Assembly (NCBI GenBank): GCA_036873755.1
Contig: JAVTVY010020297.1
Location: 1 to 64,000 of the forward strand
Reading direction: 5' to 3'
DNA length: 64,000 nucleotides
Origin: Hanleya hanleyi
Lineage: Eukaryota > Mollusca > Polyplacophora > Lepidopleurida > Hanleyidae
Part shown: positions 47,629 to 59,121 of the stretch, one piece after another
Layout of the letters: each line of letters begins with the position of its first letter
Position numbering within the stretch: position 1 is the stretch's first letter
The notes under the pieces: generated by a model
Databases searched by the model: none
Seen by the model: only the letters and a program-made list of their open reading frames with translations
What the model was told of the DNA's origin: nothing
Position numbers and translations under genes: made by a program

Positions 47629-48201
47629 ATGGCTTATACTTGTTCCGAGTGTGAACGCACGTTCACCAGACATTACGATATGATGCGATACCAGAAAAAT
47701 ATAGATGGGATTGAAGACGCCGAGGAGTCCGTTGAATCGGATGCTGATACAGAGATCGATGAGAGTGTATCGACTGATACCGAATCCAAGATTGCTGACA
47801 GTCTATCTACTGATATGGAGAGCTTGACCTCAGATGGTCAGCCTACATCCCAGGAAAGTGAGGCAGAACCTACCTTCTGGGATCGTATTGTGACAGCTGC
47901 TATCAATACTCACGCTGAAGCGATCGAGGACGCGGGACAGGATAACTTACAACAGGCATACACCGAAATGCGGCTCCGCATCAGGAAAACAGCCATGGCG
48001 ATCTATGAACAGTATACCTTACTACCGCTTGAAATGAAAGGCGACCCCACGCACAGGTCCATCATGAAGACCAAGCGTCACTTGGAAAAGGCTATGGGGT
48101 TACCACCCACCGAGGCCCTGGAAAATGCGATAAGAATGCGCAAACAACTGTTTCAGGATATGCTGCCCAACGAATATCCAGGCCTGACCGACGCCGATTA
48201 G
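47629..48201 (+). CDS. Polinton-associated unknown protein, right-arm copy
   Basis: 190 codons from ATG 47629 to TAG 48201, about 150 bp after the ATPase frame on the same strand. The sequence is like the left-arm twin: CxxC finger start with Tyr replacing the first His (residue 21), acidic middle with repeated SxSTDTES / SLSTDMES phrases, then a C-terminal region with NTHAEAIEDAGQDNLQQAY and PNEYPGLTDAD at the end. A few substitutions separate the twins (for example Glu for Ala in HAEAIxDAG). Family unknown. The intergenic segment before it is packed with GGCGTTAAGGCGT words. Confidence 0.65.
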   Translation: MAYTCSECERTFTRHYDMMRYQKNIDGIEDAEESVESDADTEIDESVSTDTESKIADSLSTDMESLTSDGQPTSQESEAEPTFWDRIVTAAINTHAEAIEDAGQDNLQQAYTEMRLRIRKTAMAIYEQYTLLPLEMKGDPTHRSIMKTKRHLEKAMGLPPTEALENAIRMRKQLFQDMLPNEYPGLTDAD

Positions 48202-48639
48202 AACACACGGATGAGAGCGAACAAGGCCGAAGATGGGGCTTTCTTAAGGACGGCTTCTGATTGGACAAGTGCAGACGAGAATACATCTAACGGGCAAGAA
48301 CGAATATGGCAGGACAAAATGGCGGTCTCTGATTGGACAAGAGTATTCTTAAATTGTAAACATACCCAACGCGGCTCCCCCAGCGTGGGTATGTTATGAT
48401 GGTGGGGAGAATAAACTATATAAAAAAAAAACTTGTTGTTGTTGTTGTTGTTCTCTCATCCTTCTCTCATCCTTGTTGTTGTTGTTCTCTCATCTGTCTA
48501 TATCATGGCGTCAAGACGTTATGCTAGGGCGTCACTGCATTTCCAATGAATTAGCGACAATTCCATGAAAATCAGAGCTTTTGGGCTAATTCACCAGGGC
48601 GTTGAAGCGTTGAGCTTGGCGTTGGCGGGCGTTGCTCAC

Positions 48640-49150
48640 AATTCCCTGTTTGCGCATGCGCAGGATGGTGACAACGGCCGAGGCCCTAGTCCAGGCGGAT
48701 GCCCCCTCATGTGTGCTTCACATTGATACCTCATCCGGCTCTATCGGCCCATTAGGGGCTCCCCTAGATCCCAACACGTCTATTTCCATACCCTTTTCCC
48801 AAAATTCCCTGTCTGCGCATGCGCAGAATGGTGACAACGCATGAGCCACTAGTCCAGTCAGATGCCCCCTCATGTGTGCTTCACATTGATACCTCACTCG
48901 ACTCCACCGGGCCATTAGTGGCTCCCCTAGCTCCAAAAACGTCTATTTCCATACCCTTGGTCCACCGCGCATGCGCAGAATGCCGCTATTTCAACCCCAC
49001 CCCCAACCCATCAGATGCCCCTTCACGAATGCTTAACTTTGATACCTCACTCAACCCCATCGGACCATGAGTGGCTGCCCTAGACGCCAAAACGTCTATT
49101 TCCATACCCTTTGGCCACCGCGCATGCGCAGAATGACGCTATTTGAACCC
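48640..49150. repeat. 155 bp tandem array with NRF-1-like palindromes (right arm)
   Basis: Mirror of 42830-43330. TGCGCATGCGCA-type cores at about 48650, 48815, 48970 and 49125 alternate with ACGTCTATTTCCATACCC and GATGCCCCCTCATG(T)GTG. One left-arm unit has ATTCTGCGCATGCGCGGCGG where the right has a slightly different junction, so units have mutated independently. Confidence 0.8.
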
Positions 49151-49414
49151 CGCACCCAGCCCATCAGATACCCCTTCACATAAGCTTCACAATGATACCT
49201 CATACGACCCAATCGGAACATGCAGTGTATTTGTTTTCTGGGGACTACTTTTTCTCCGCGGAGGCGACCGCATCACCGCCAGGACGCATCACCGCGGAGG
49301 AATACAAGGTCAGGTGACCAGAAGTGCCGGAACTATAGCGGCCTTGACGGCCTCAGAGGTGGAAGGCCGTGCATGGTCGCTTCCTATACTTTAACCTGGA
49401 ACAGCGCCCCCTGT

Positions 49415-49607
49415 CGGATGCAAGAGTTACCTCCCCCGGCAAAATAAGCGGTTTTTTCACCTAACTATACTACTTCTATATGATATAGTAAGTTGGTGGT
49501 TATTGATCTTCGGATGCAAGAGTTACCTCCCCCGGCAAAATAAGCGGTTTTTTCACCTAACTATACTACTTCTATATGATATAGTAAGTTGGTGGTTATT
49601 GATCTTC
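49415..49607. repeat. 96 bp tandem duplication at the palindrome edge
   Basis: Two near-exact units (CGGATGCAAGAGTTACCTCC ... GGTTATTGATCTTC) start at 49415 and 49511. Each joins the end of the Polinton-like arm to non-LTR RT sequence, so the duplication copied the insertion junction itself and must post-date the insertion. Confidence 0.85.
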
Positions 49608-49930
49608 CTCTCACAAAACCGCGCTGGAAATAAGAAATGTAACATTTTACATAAGAATACAAGTTGTAATGAATGATACATTCAAACTTTTGGATATAAT
49701 CGGCAGTAAAGACACGGATCTGAACCTTGTTACTGTGTTCTTATCATCACGTTTGAATATTGGAATAATATATGCTTGCTTGAAAAATATAGGAAAAATA
49801 ATACTCTGTAGCACATACTTTTAACACAATTCCTGAAATATTGTCAGCACCGCAAGCTTTTCATGATCAAAATCTCTAAGAAGCTTGATGACCGACAATA
49901 ACAAGTAGTCCAAAATGACCCCAATATGAT
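49510..49930 (-). pseudogene. non-LTR RT fragment, motifs 1-2 (5' of the insertion)
   Basis: On the minus strand, frames with shifts give GADNISGIVLKVC, then IIPIFKRDDKNTVTRFRSVS and LLPIISKSLN, then YFQRGFVRGRSITTNLL. These are, in order, the conserved segments that precede the catalytic motif A in CR1/Jockey-like enzymes (GADGIP, PIFKKGD..NYRPISLLP, QFGFRKGRSTTTNLL). Motif A itself resumes at 41785 on the other side of the Polinton-like block. The enzyme is dead: at least two frameshifts and stops. Confidence 0.75.
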
Positions 49931-50350
49931 GGCTAATAACGTCATCGAGTGTCACTTCCTCATCGTTTGTCATTTTGGAGTGTATAAATTGTGATAAGGG
50001 GTGGGAATGGGACATAAGGCACCAAGCCTGGTAAGATTAAGATACCCAGTTCGTGTTGTACTCCATGTAGATCGTACTTGTCCAATCAGATATGGAACTT
50101 ACTCATTTGTACATGTACTTAACGTACGCACAGAATGGTATTCTGAAATATCCATACACTGATACACTGATTGTCCACAGAGAGGGAATCAGACAGTAAC
50201 GTGCAAAGCAGCCTTGTTTACTCAGCTCAGACTTTAGGTCCTAAACCACCTTAAATGAGCCTTAAACAGCCTAACTTTATATGTAGTAAATCGGCTGCGC
50301 ACATCTTGACAAAACTCGCAGCCACAAATGACCCACCAAGCCAGGTAGCT
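49931..50350. other. no gene recognised; ends at an insertion target
   Basis: Includes a short remnant GGCACCAAGCCTGGTAAGATTAAG near 50017, resembling the right end of the TTAA family B. GCCACAAATGACCCACCAAGCCAGGTAGC at 50321-50349 is repeated in uninterrupted form at 52350-52380. Confidence 0.45.
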
Positions 50351-51646
50351 ATGGCAAGCCGTTTCAGTATTTAATCGGTTATTCCACATTTGTTTGAAAA
50401 CTTTTGCACATATATGTCAGAAAGTTTTCAACATATGTATAAAACTTTTCAACATATGTCTAAAAGTGCGAATTTATTCCACATATGTGTAACAGTTTTA
50501 TACATAAGTTGAAAACTTTTTGACATATGTGCAAAAGTTTTCAACATAAGTGGAATAGTTAATTTATTTAACATATGTGCAAAACTTTTCAACATGTCTA
50601 AAAGTTGCGACATCTGCCGTAGGCATCGACTGCTCCCTGTATCATTTTGGCGCCTTTTCCTCCTGCAAACAAAGGAACAATCTTTCCACAATGATAACAT
50701 ATTCAGTAAGGTTGACCTTGAAATGGCTGTAAGAGACTTGAGTTTTTGTGTTTATTTCTCTGTGACATAGCTGATTACTTCTACACTACCGTCAAATGTC
50801 TTGTTCATTCAGGCTTTGTTCCTACCCCAGCCCCGCTCTCCTCTTTCGTTTGAAGTTTGCATGGGCACACCGTACTCCGTACCACATATAGCTACCGCAC
50901 ACATGGGCTTGTTGTTGGTCAGTTAATAATTTAGGATCTTAATTTTCATATATACTCTCCTCGTACTCATATTTATGGAGTAAGATGAGAGTATATAAGA
51001 ATATTAATATCATAATTAAAACTGACCAACAACAAGCCCCTATGCTATATCGCAGCTTGTTCGATCTGGGTTAGCTACAGGAGTAGAGGTGCATTTAAGG
51101 AAGATAGTCATGTATGGACCTTGAATCTAAGATAATGTACATGTAGCAATATTATTATTATTATAAGCTTCCGTGTCCTCACTGTAGTTCCACATGTCTC
51201 GCATAGTCTGAGAGACGAAAAACAAACCCCGAAGGGACAGCGCCATTTTGAAATGGTCGTTAGATACCAAACATTCACGAGAGATTATACCACAGCAGTC
51301 CATTTCTTTTCCATTAACTCTCCTGGCATTTATTTAACATATGTACACAATTTTTGCACATATGTGAAAAAACACTTTATTTGACATATGTGGAAAGTTT
51401 TCCACATATGTATCAAACTTTTCAACATATGTGAAATAGCTCATTTATTTAACATATGTGTAAAACTTTTCCATGTATGTGTTAAACTTTTCCACATATG
51501 TGTAAAACTTTTCAACATATGTGTAAAACTTTTGCACATATGTCTAAAAACTGTTTTTTACACATATGTGGAATTCTTTTGTACATATGTGCAAAACTTT
51601 TCAACATATGTGGAATAACCGATTAAATACTGAAACGGCTTGCCGT
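50351..51646. mobile_element. TIR element carrying CATATG minisatellite
   Basis: Terminal inverted repeats of about 40 bp (starting AYGGCAAGCCGTTTCAGTAT) lie inside an 8 bp duplication, AGGTAGCT at 50343-50350 and AGGTAGCC at 51647-51654. A related sequence at 52368-52400 reads GCCAGGTAGCCTGACTTTTC without the element, a natural empty site. Both subterminal regions (50390-50600 and 51330-51620) are arrays of AAAACTTTTCAACATATGTG-type units; the middle has a hairpin MITE. The length is 1296 bp with no transposase. 8 bp duplications occur in hAT and P-type elements; the superfamily is unresolved. Confidence 0.85.
50905..51039. mobile_element. 135 bp hairpin MITE
   Basis: GGGCTTGTTGTTGGTCAGTT at 50905-50924 is exactly complementary to 51020-51039. 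Imperfect pairing continues almost to the centre (TATATACTCTC with GAGAGTATATA). It is nested in the minisatellite-bearing TIR element. Confidence 0.8.
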
Positions 51647-51654
51647 AGGTAGCC

Positions 51655-54600
51655 TGACATTTCCGCTCAAACATATAAAATATTCAGCATACATTCACCA
51701 ACATTTGTTCGAGCTACGGCTGCCACAAATTAAGTCATTCCACCCAAAGAAATCAATGGTGGCTTATGACCCACATTTATTCAGATTCCAATAATATTGC
51801 AGTGGTCAAACCAGTAACAGATAAACATATAGAGGTTAAAAAATATAGGTCAGTCATAAAATAGTTTTAAAGTTACGAACTTTTGAATTAGATAGCTATT
51901 TTCATTATATTTAAGCCCTTGGGCATTGAACAACTTATTATAATATATTGCACCCAAAATTATTTACTAAATTCTCTTCTGGATTTTTGATTTGTATATC
52001 TACTGACGTTTGCTACGATGCACTTAATTATGTCGGCAGAGACATGAGGTGACTATTAGTAACACAAAACCCACCCCACCTCCATTGTCGAGAGAAGATA
52101 AAAGTCATAATTTACCACTAAGTTTGATACGATTTCCCGTCAGCAACTAATGAATGACTTTGCATGAAACTATTTTACAAACCGAGCCTTCTCAGCTTTC
52201 TATGCAAATCTGTCTGGAAACAGATGCTTGGTTATGATTCCGGTCCTCTCTAAAGGACAGAACATTTACATATGTGAAAATAAGTAAGTCCGATTTTCGG
52301 ATTTGTCTTTCAGGTCACAAACCACTAAAACTATATTCTCTAATATTCGCCGCCACAAATCATCCACCTCGCCAGGTAGCCTGACTTTTCCGCTCAAACA
52401 CAAACAAGCGCTGGATGAGCGCAAAGACCTCCGTCGAGGCAACAGGGTCCGTAGCGTAATACATCACTGAATAACATACGGCCGGATGCCAAGCTCAATT
52501 TTGCATTTGTTGGACGTTAGCTTCATCAATGGTAATTAATCTGGGATTGAGGGTTCCTCACTAGCATGTCCAGACAGGGATGTGAAAGTCACATTCCCAG
52601 CAAATATTTTTTGTTTGATTTGACGTGCTTGAAATATTGGGGTATGGAATAGAGTATATTGATGGAAAACCTGGAAAAGTGTTTGAGACATTAGGCCCCA
52701 TCCCACCCCCACCTCCCCCTGAGAGGATCCCCTCACCCAAATCGACACGTTAGCGGCAGAAATGAGACACTGTGTGCCTAGTTGTTGTACCAACTTGCTT
52801 GTGATTTTGTGCTATAGGCCCAACACATCAACACTTCATATTTTGTATGTGTACAGTATAGCATCATCATTGATGAGAGAATGCTCTTCAAAACACACCT
52901 GATTTTACCGACACTTCGTTCTGATCTGTCTCAACATCATATGATGAGGATTCAATGCGCTCGGTATAATTTTGTATACTGGTGTTACAGGTCACCTTCG
53001 CCTTCACCTTACTGTATCAATGACCATGGACTTGTACATGTATCACCTTCACATTGAATGGTGATGACTGATGAGAATATTGCCCCTATGGAACAAATGA
53101 CTGAATTCCACGCAGCAAATAAAAAGTTCATGTTAATCATAAACAACATACAATTAGTAATACTATCAAATAATTATGTTTATACCTTGTCGACATCAAT
53201 ATATTACAGGTAATATCATGACTGAATCATGGTAACATATATTCATGGGTATTTTTGTCTGCAATAAACTGAAGGAGACCCATGCTGTTTATTATATTAT
53301 GTTTTAAAACTTCACTTGCTAATCTCGATTATGTTGCTTATTGTGAAATAAATGAAGTTATGAAATCTAGTATGATTGTTCATTGATCTCAAATTAGAAA
53401 TATCTTCAGCAGCTAAAGTTAAGTCAATCATAACAATATATAACGCCATGGTATTGTTGTAATATTACCCAGGTATTGATCTTTGAATAAGAATGTAATG
53501 AGATACATATACCTGTTCTTTGTGTTATTATGTATGCAGTTCATTCTGTATGTATTTTATACATGTGCATGTAGCAGAATTGGAATTAAAATTTGAAATG
53601 AAGTCTGTTTCTAGAAGCTAAATCATTTTAGACACACATTCAAGTCCTTACCTGGTCAAGGGAGATAATTTTCACTTTTGATGATGTTTGTGAAGCATGC
53701 AGCAGGACTTCAACTTCCAAGGATATTTAAACTAGGTCCCTTCATTTATGTGTTCTAGATCCAGGAGCTATTGGGAGCTGCAGGCTTTGTAAAAGTTAGA
53801 TCCAATTATTCTCAGTGAAGCAATGAAATCCGGCATGGTTGTTTTAAGTTAGAATTTGGCATCCTTGGAAATGTCTGACCGATTCACACATGTATCACTC
53901 GGCAGGTGGTCATTACATGTGTAATGTTTATTTCCTTAGGAATCAACTGATATCCAATGGGGTGGAGGGCGAGCAAATCACTAGCTCTGAACTAGGTCAT
54001 CAGTTAGTGTGTCCTCGAATAGGAACGATCGATACCCATATGAGCGTGGGTGAGATGGGAAAGCATGTTTACGCCGTTTGCTCTTTGTGATACAACTCCA
54101 GCCGTAAAGTTAGAAAATGTCATATGTATCTTTTAAAATTATTTCCTCGAATGAAACATAACAATGAAAAAATCTACATCGAAAAGATGAATCAAATGAT
54201 TTGAAACTTAATTTCATTGTGTAACAGTGAGAAGGAAATTAATTGTATAAACATTCCAAGCCTCATTGAACACAAGCCGCAACATATTTGATATGAATAT
54301 AACGCGCGTACATTAGCTCGCGTGGACGTCGCTTAGTTAAATATGGACAGACACGCAAAAATCGCAAAATTTTCAAAAGCCACAAAAATGCCCTCAGCTT
54401 GTACAGAGTAAGTAAAAATACTTATGTACAACTTGATGTTTAGAAATGACTGTGTTGAGCGGTTCTATTCCCAACTTCTCTTTTATTCTATGTCATAGAG
54501 GACAGGGTTTGGTAGATAATTAAAAACTGTATTAACTCGGCTTCACATTTTAGAGAATGACTTTAATTGAGCCTAAGATGAAAGAGAAATACACTTATAA

Positions 54601-56769
54601 AAAAATCTATTTAAAAAAATATCTGTATATATGTTTGTATTAATTTCCATAATTTATTGAAAAAAACTATACGTAGACTTCGACCACCGAATATAACACA
54701 GGCCAGGCAACTGTGAGAACCAGTGAAAGATACCCATCGAGATGAGCGGATTTGCAGATAAACAACAACAACAAAATTGCAGTTTGTGCCTCACGAGGCC
54801 CTTCTCCATAGAGTGCATGCCAGTTATTTTTCTAGACTACAACAACAACAGTTTTTGCCTGTATCACAGTCCGAGCTTCCGATTACCCTTCAACCTTACC
54901 CAGACGACGGATAATTTTTGACAGATTGTCTGGCTAGGTTGTTGATCGGATTCACAGATAACGATTGAAGCATGGGAAGATATATTTTTCCAGTCGCTAT
55001 CTCCCCCCCCCCCCAACTCAAAAAAAAAAAGAAAAGAAAAAGCCGGGAGAGTTCTTCGGAGTTTTACGTTTTTGACCTCTGACTTTGAATTTGACTTCTC
55101 ACTTCCGACTCGCATCCTGGTGAATGACACTCGTCCTTTATCTTTTTGCCGATTCAGAGATTCTCGTGGAAGTTTCCAATTATACTATCCGGAATGCGAG
55201 TTTTTCTTTCGTGAAAATTTACTTTTTATGAAAGCGCAGGTTTGTCTTCGTCGCATACCGGCCATCTGTACCAGCGCGAAGCTATAAGTACACGCGCGAA
55301 TTTAGTACCCTCGAATTAAGAGACCCGGTGGAAGCACTGCAAAGGATACACACCTTTTGTGACGTAAGCATTCAATTGTGTCCAGAAACTTTTCAAAATT
55401 TCGTCGGGAACCATAGCAATCCCTATTGGAAATCACACGAGCCGTGGGTTCCCCATATGACAATTATTTGGCGGGAGATATCACGTTGCGCTCCTAGACC
55501 TCCGTCTGATCGACGGAGGTAAAAAAACAGCATACATTCGCCACCATTTTTTTCGAGCTACCGCTGCCATAAATTAGGTCATTCCGCTCGACACAATCAC
55601 AGAGAATATGGGAAGTGGGCAACTAAACTGGACCGGAGTTTTCCCTATTAAGATGTTGAAAGGTTGTTTGGATATTTTATAACATATCACAAAACATTTC
55701 TCGCCCAACCAGATATAATGTCAAGTCCTGATCATAGTATTAGGTCCCAAGAAATCAATGGTGGTTTGGGACCTACATGTAAGCACAAACTGACGTGTGT
55801 TATCCGAACGAAACATTGTTCTTGAGTCATTTGAAACCGGTCTCGCTGCACAGATTCACTTGGGAACATTGTGACCCTTGCCAGTACTATGTTTTATTTG
55901 TACCTCCCCCGTTGAAATCATCAACAGTAGCGCCTTAAAGGGCTTAAATACTGCTCAAGAGAAATATATTAAAGGACTTGAGGATGGCGTTGTGTATTAA
56001 CGCATTTCAAAGTGAAACAGTGCATATACTATTGATTGGTTCTGCTATTTATCCCGCAGAGAGAATAGTTTGAGCCATTTGTAACCAAATGGTATACTTT
56101 TACCCATTTTTTTATAAAGAATAAATCATAGCTGAGAAATATTTCCAATATGCGAAATATGAGGCGATCATTTTCACTCGTCCAATAGGGGACACAGCAT
56201 ATAGAAAAGCTCTTCTATTATAAACTATTCCCACAAGAATAAATATAGTAGGTGAAACAGGCGAAATGAGATTCGTTCGGGGAGAATTATACATATTTTG
56301 TGATTTTAGCAAGCCATTGGGGAATTAATATTCGACAAGAAATCAACATTATGCCTACGCCAAGCTTTGAACATTTCAGGAACATTTACGTGGCATTTCG
56401 GCGTTGGTAGGTTTGTCACGGATTTAAACCTCTTTATTTTACGACATTCGGTGCAATTTCATAACTATATTACAATCAAACAGAACTCGATAATTGTTTA
56501 CTGCCATGAAACAGTCTAGATATACCACGATGGAATAGGACGAGTCTAAACGTTTGACCATTCAGGCCCTTCAGCCTTCTAGATCAAACTCTATCCCATC
56601 GTTATATATTTGAGTTATTTATTAACTAAATCTATACCTATCATCTGTGTAGTCTCAATCAATTTACTCACCTTTGCATCAAAATAATACATCAGAGTAT
56701 CAATACTCCTGGCTTAGGCGATTAATAAAAGGGTTTTAATGATTATCATCTTGTTCAATTGTTGAATAT
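51655..56769. other. no gene recognised; dispersed repeats
   Basis: The phrases CAGCATACATTC...TTCGAGCTAC and AAGAAATCAATGGTGG occur at 51675/51748 and again at 55530/55750, so parts are old duplicates. ACCTCCGTCTGATCGACGGAGGT at 55499-55521 is a perfect 8 bp-stem hairpin. The segment 55070-55450 is richer in CpG, has an open frame of 71 codons and a TGACGTAA site, but nothing recognisable. Confidence 0.4.
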
Positions 56770-57880
56770 GCATGGGTCTAAATATTCTACACGCTATCTG
56801 TTCTAGGTCTTCTTACTCAGGCTTACTTCCGTATTGTCCACGGAAGTCTACAGAAGTGACGATTGTGACGGTGATAAGCAGAGGCATGCATGTGTCCTCA
56901 TTGCATAAAACACCCAAATGGAACAGGAGGATTAGGTTGACATTCAAGTGAAACAGCAAATCTACCGACAGAAGACATCTTATGTTGCTGCATCTGTAGT
57001 CCGTTGTGACCTAGTTGATGTATTTACTGTTTAGTTCATGCTAACATTCGTGCGCCATATATTTACTGCGTCTTTGTGAGAAGAATGATTGTATAGGTGT
57101 AGTAATTTATGGTAGAGACTTACTCTGCTAGTTTTGGGAATTAAGTCCATAGAAAACATTGCAGAACATTGAGAAAAATGCAGCCACATAACCGTTCGAG
57201 CAATAACATGGTATACATTCACATCCGTCGGCATGATAACCATACCAAATTAAGGCAAATAAAGTAGGTATTTGTGTGCCCTGGAATGTATTTTCTAGCG
57301 TGATCAGGGCCATTGAACTAGAAACTGTCAATCATAAACTGAGTCACAATTAGTTCGGTTCACCATCTGTTCAGTAATGTAATCTGACGCAGGTGTTGGT
57401 CTTTGGGATCGGATGATTTATGAACTGATAATATGCAGGCATCAGGTCTCAAACAAATAACCATATTTTTAAAATCATTTGTATTATACTGCCCACGTTC
57501 AACCCATATATTTAACATACTAATATCACTGATTTTCAAGTCCGACATCCATCATGCAGGTCCCAAACTGGATGTTTATATCTTGAACATGCTGGATATA
57601 GGTCTAAATATTCAACATTCTAACTGTTCATGAACCCCATTTTGTTACTAGGTATACTTTTTAATCAGGCTTGCTTTCCGTATTATCCACGGTACCGAAG
57701 TGACGATTGTGACGCTTATAAGCAGAGGCATACATGTGTCCTAAATTCACAAAACAACAGGAACATCGGTAGTCCATTCTATCCTAGCTAATGTATTTAG
57801 TGTTTAGTTCATGCTGGCAGTCATACATCATATATTTACTGCGTTCTGATGAGGACAATGATTGTACAGGGTGAAAAAAA
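56770..57880. repeat. direct repeat pair, about 860 bp apart
   Basis: 56775-57095 is repeated in diverged form at 57595-57875 (GGTCTAAATATTC; CGTATTGTCCACGG / CGTATTATCCACGG; GTGACGATTGTGACG; AAGCAGAGGCAT; CATATATTTACTGCGT). This is a local tandem duplication without coding content. Confidence 0.65.
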
Positions 57881-58500
57881 ATGTCCACCTGTGATTTTGT
57901 TAATTTATTCATCTGAAGATATAATTTATTGTGTATATGAAATTAACACAACGAAAGGTACTCCCTCTCTGTGCTGTATCCACCCATTGTATGTTTTATT
58001 TATGGACAAAAATATACAGATAATGTGTATATACCAATGACGCTCATGGATAGAAAGTGCATTCTCTACATAATGTGGAAATCCATGAAAACGGACAAAG
58101 GAATGAGACCCTTAACATGTTTCGCTGTTTTCAGGTATCTCTGTTGCACTTCACTTTGGAAAAATGTCCAACAGAAATATTTGAAAATAGATAAACAGTG
58201 AAGAGTCTCTTTCCGTTTTTATCAACTGCTGCGTTCACTCATTTCTGCATCGTGGGAAGAATGCAATTTTCTTTCGTGAGCGCCATTGGTATATACACAC
58301 TATATGTATATTTTCTTCCATAAATAAAACATATCATGGTTGAATATAGTGGAGAGATGAAGTACTCTTCCATGCGTTATATTCATCTACACAATAAATT
58401 GTAACTTCAAATGAATAAATGAACAGAACCACAGGTCGACATTTTGTTCACTCACCCTGTAGTGGGATAGTAATTTATGACCGAGACTTGCTAGTAGTAT
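57881..58500. other. no gene recognised
   Basis: Two overlapping plus-strand frames of 62-76 codons show no family resemblance and no splice context. The stretch ends where the PolB upstream region with NRF-1-like sites begins. Confidence 0.4.
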
Positions 58501-58524
58501 ACAAAGAGTCTTTCAGTCCAGTAG

Positions 58525-59010
58525 CGTCTCACTGCGCATGCGCAGAACTTTGTTTGGGTGTGAAAGTGTGGATGTGCGCATGCGTGATGAGGGGGCGTGG
58601 CCTATGAGTGATATGTGAGTGGGTGTGGGTTCAAAATGGCGGCCCCATATTTTCTATAGACAACTTAAAGTCCGCCATTTTGAACCCACCCCCACTCACC
58701 CGTGCACTGATTGACCTGGGTGAGTGGGGGTGGGTTCAAAATGGCGGCTTGTGGTGTTGTGTGTGTAAAATAAGGTGCCGCCATTTTGAACCCACCCCCA
58801 CTCACCCGGGTGAGTCAGTGCACTGTGTTGGTGGGTTCAAAATGGCGGCTTGTTTTTTACGGGGCTGGGAGTTGAGTATCCGCCATTTTGAACCCACCCC
58901 CACTCATCAATTGACGTGGTGTGGGGTGGGTTCAAAATGGCGGCTTGGTTTTAAGGGCGTGGGAGGTGAGTATCCACCATTTTGAACCCACGTGAAAAAA
59001 ACGTATAAAA
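58525..59010 (+). promoter_or_regulatory. PolB upstream region: NRF-1-like sites, eight CAAAATGGCGG boxes, TATA
   Basis: CTGCGCATGCGCAG at 58532-58545 and a near-copy (TGTGCGCATGCGTG) at 58572 are NRF-1-like. From 58630 to 58987, TTCAAAATGGCGG and its complement alternate: forward at about 58630, 58735, 58836 and 58931; reverse at about 58672, 58778, 58880 and 58974. This gives four potential hairpins with 25-45 base loops, each closed by GTGGGTTCAAAATGGCGG. AAAATGGCGG is the core of the YY1 consensus. TATAAAA at 59004-59010 follows, about 110 bp before the PolB ATG. The arrangement is that of a compact promoter; transcription factor identity is inference. Confidence 0.6.
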
Positions 59011-59121
59011 GCAGTCGATTTTTAGGGAAAGGGGTGTATTTCAATTTGACTTACCTGACCTGCCTGCCTGCCTCCCTGCCTGCCTGCCTGCTTGCCTATC
59101 CGCTTGTATGAGACGAAAAGC

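Larger units (their letters stand above)
42512..49459. mobile_element. Polinton-like head-to-head palindrome
   Basis: The left arm (42512-46066) and right arm (46067-49459) are near-identical reverse complements meeting at CCCGCGGG (about 46063-46070). Each arm holds, from the centre outward, a packaging-type ATPase gene, an uncharacterised gene with a zinc-finger-like start, a GTT/AAC trinucleotide run, and a roughly 155 bp tandem array with NRF-1-like sites. The arms differ by a 160 bp ACC/AAC microsatellite present only on the left, a 16-base deletion on the left, and scattered substitutions. No integrase, protease or capsid gene lies in it. It is either a true inverted dimer (as arises from linear genomes with terminal repeats), a very long-TIR remnant, or an assembly fold-back; the arm-specific differences argue against a simple artefact. 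Confidence 0.8.
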
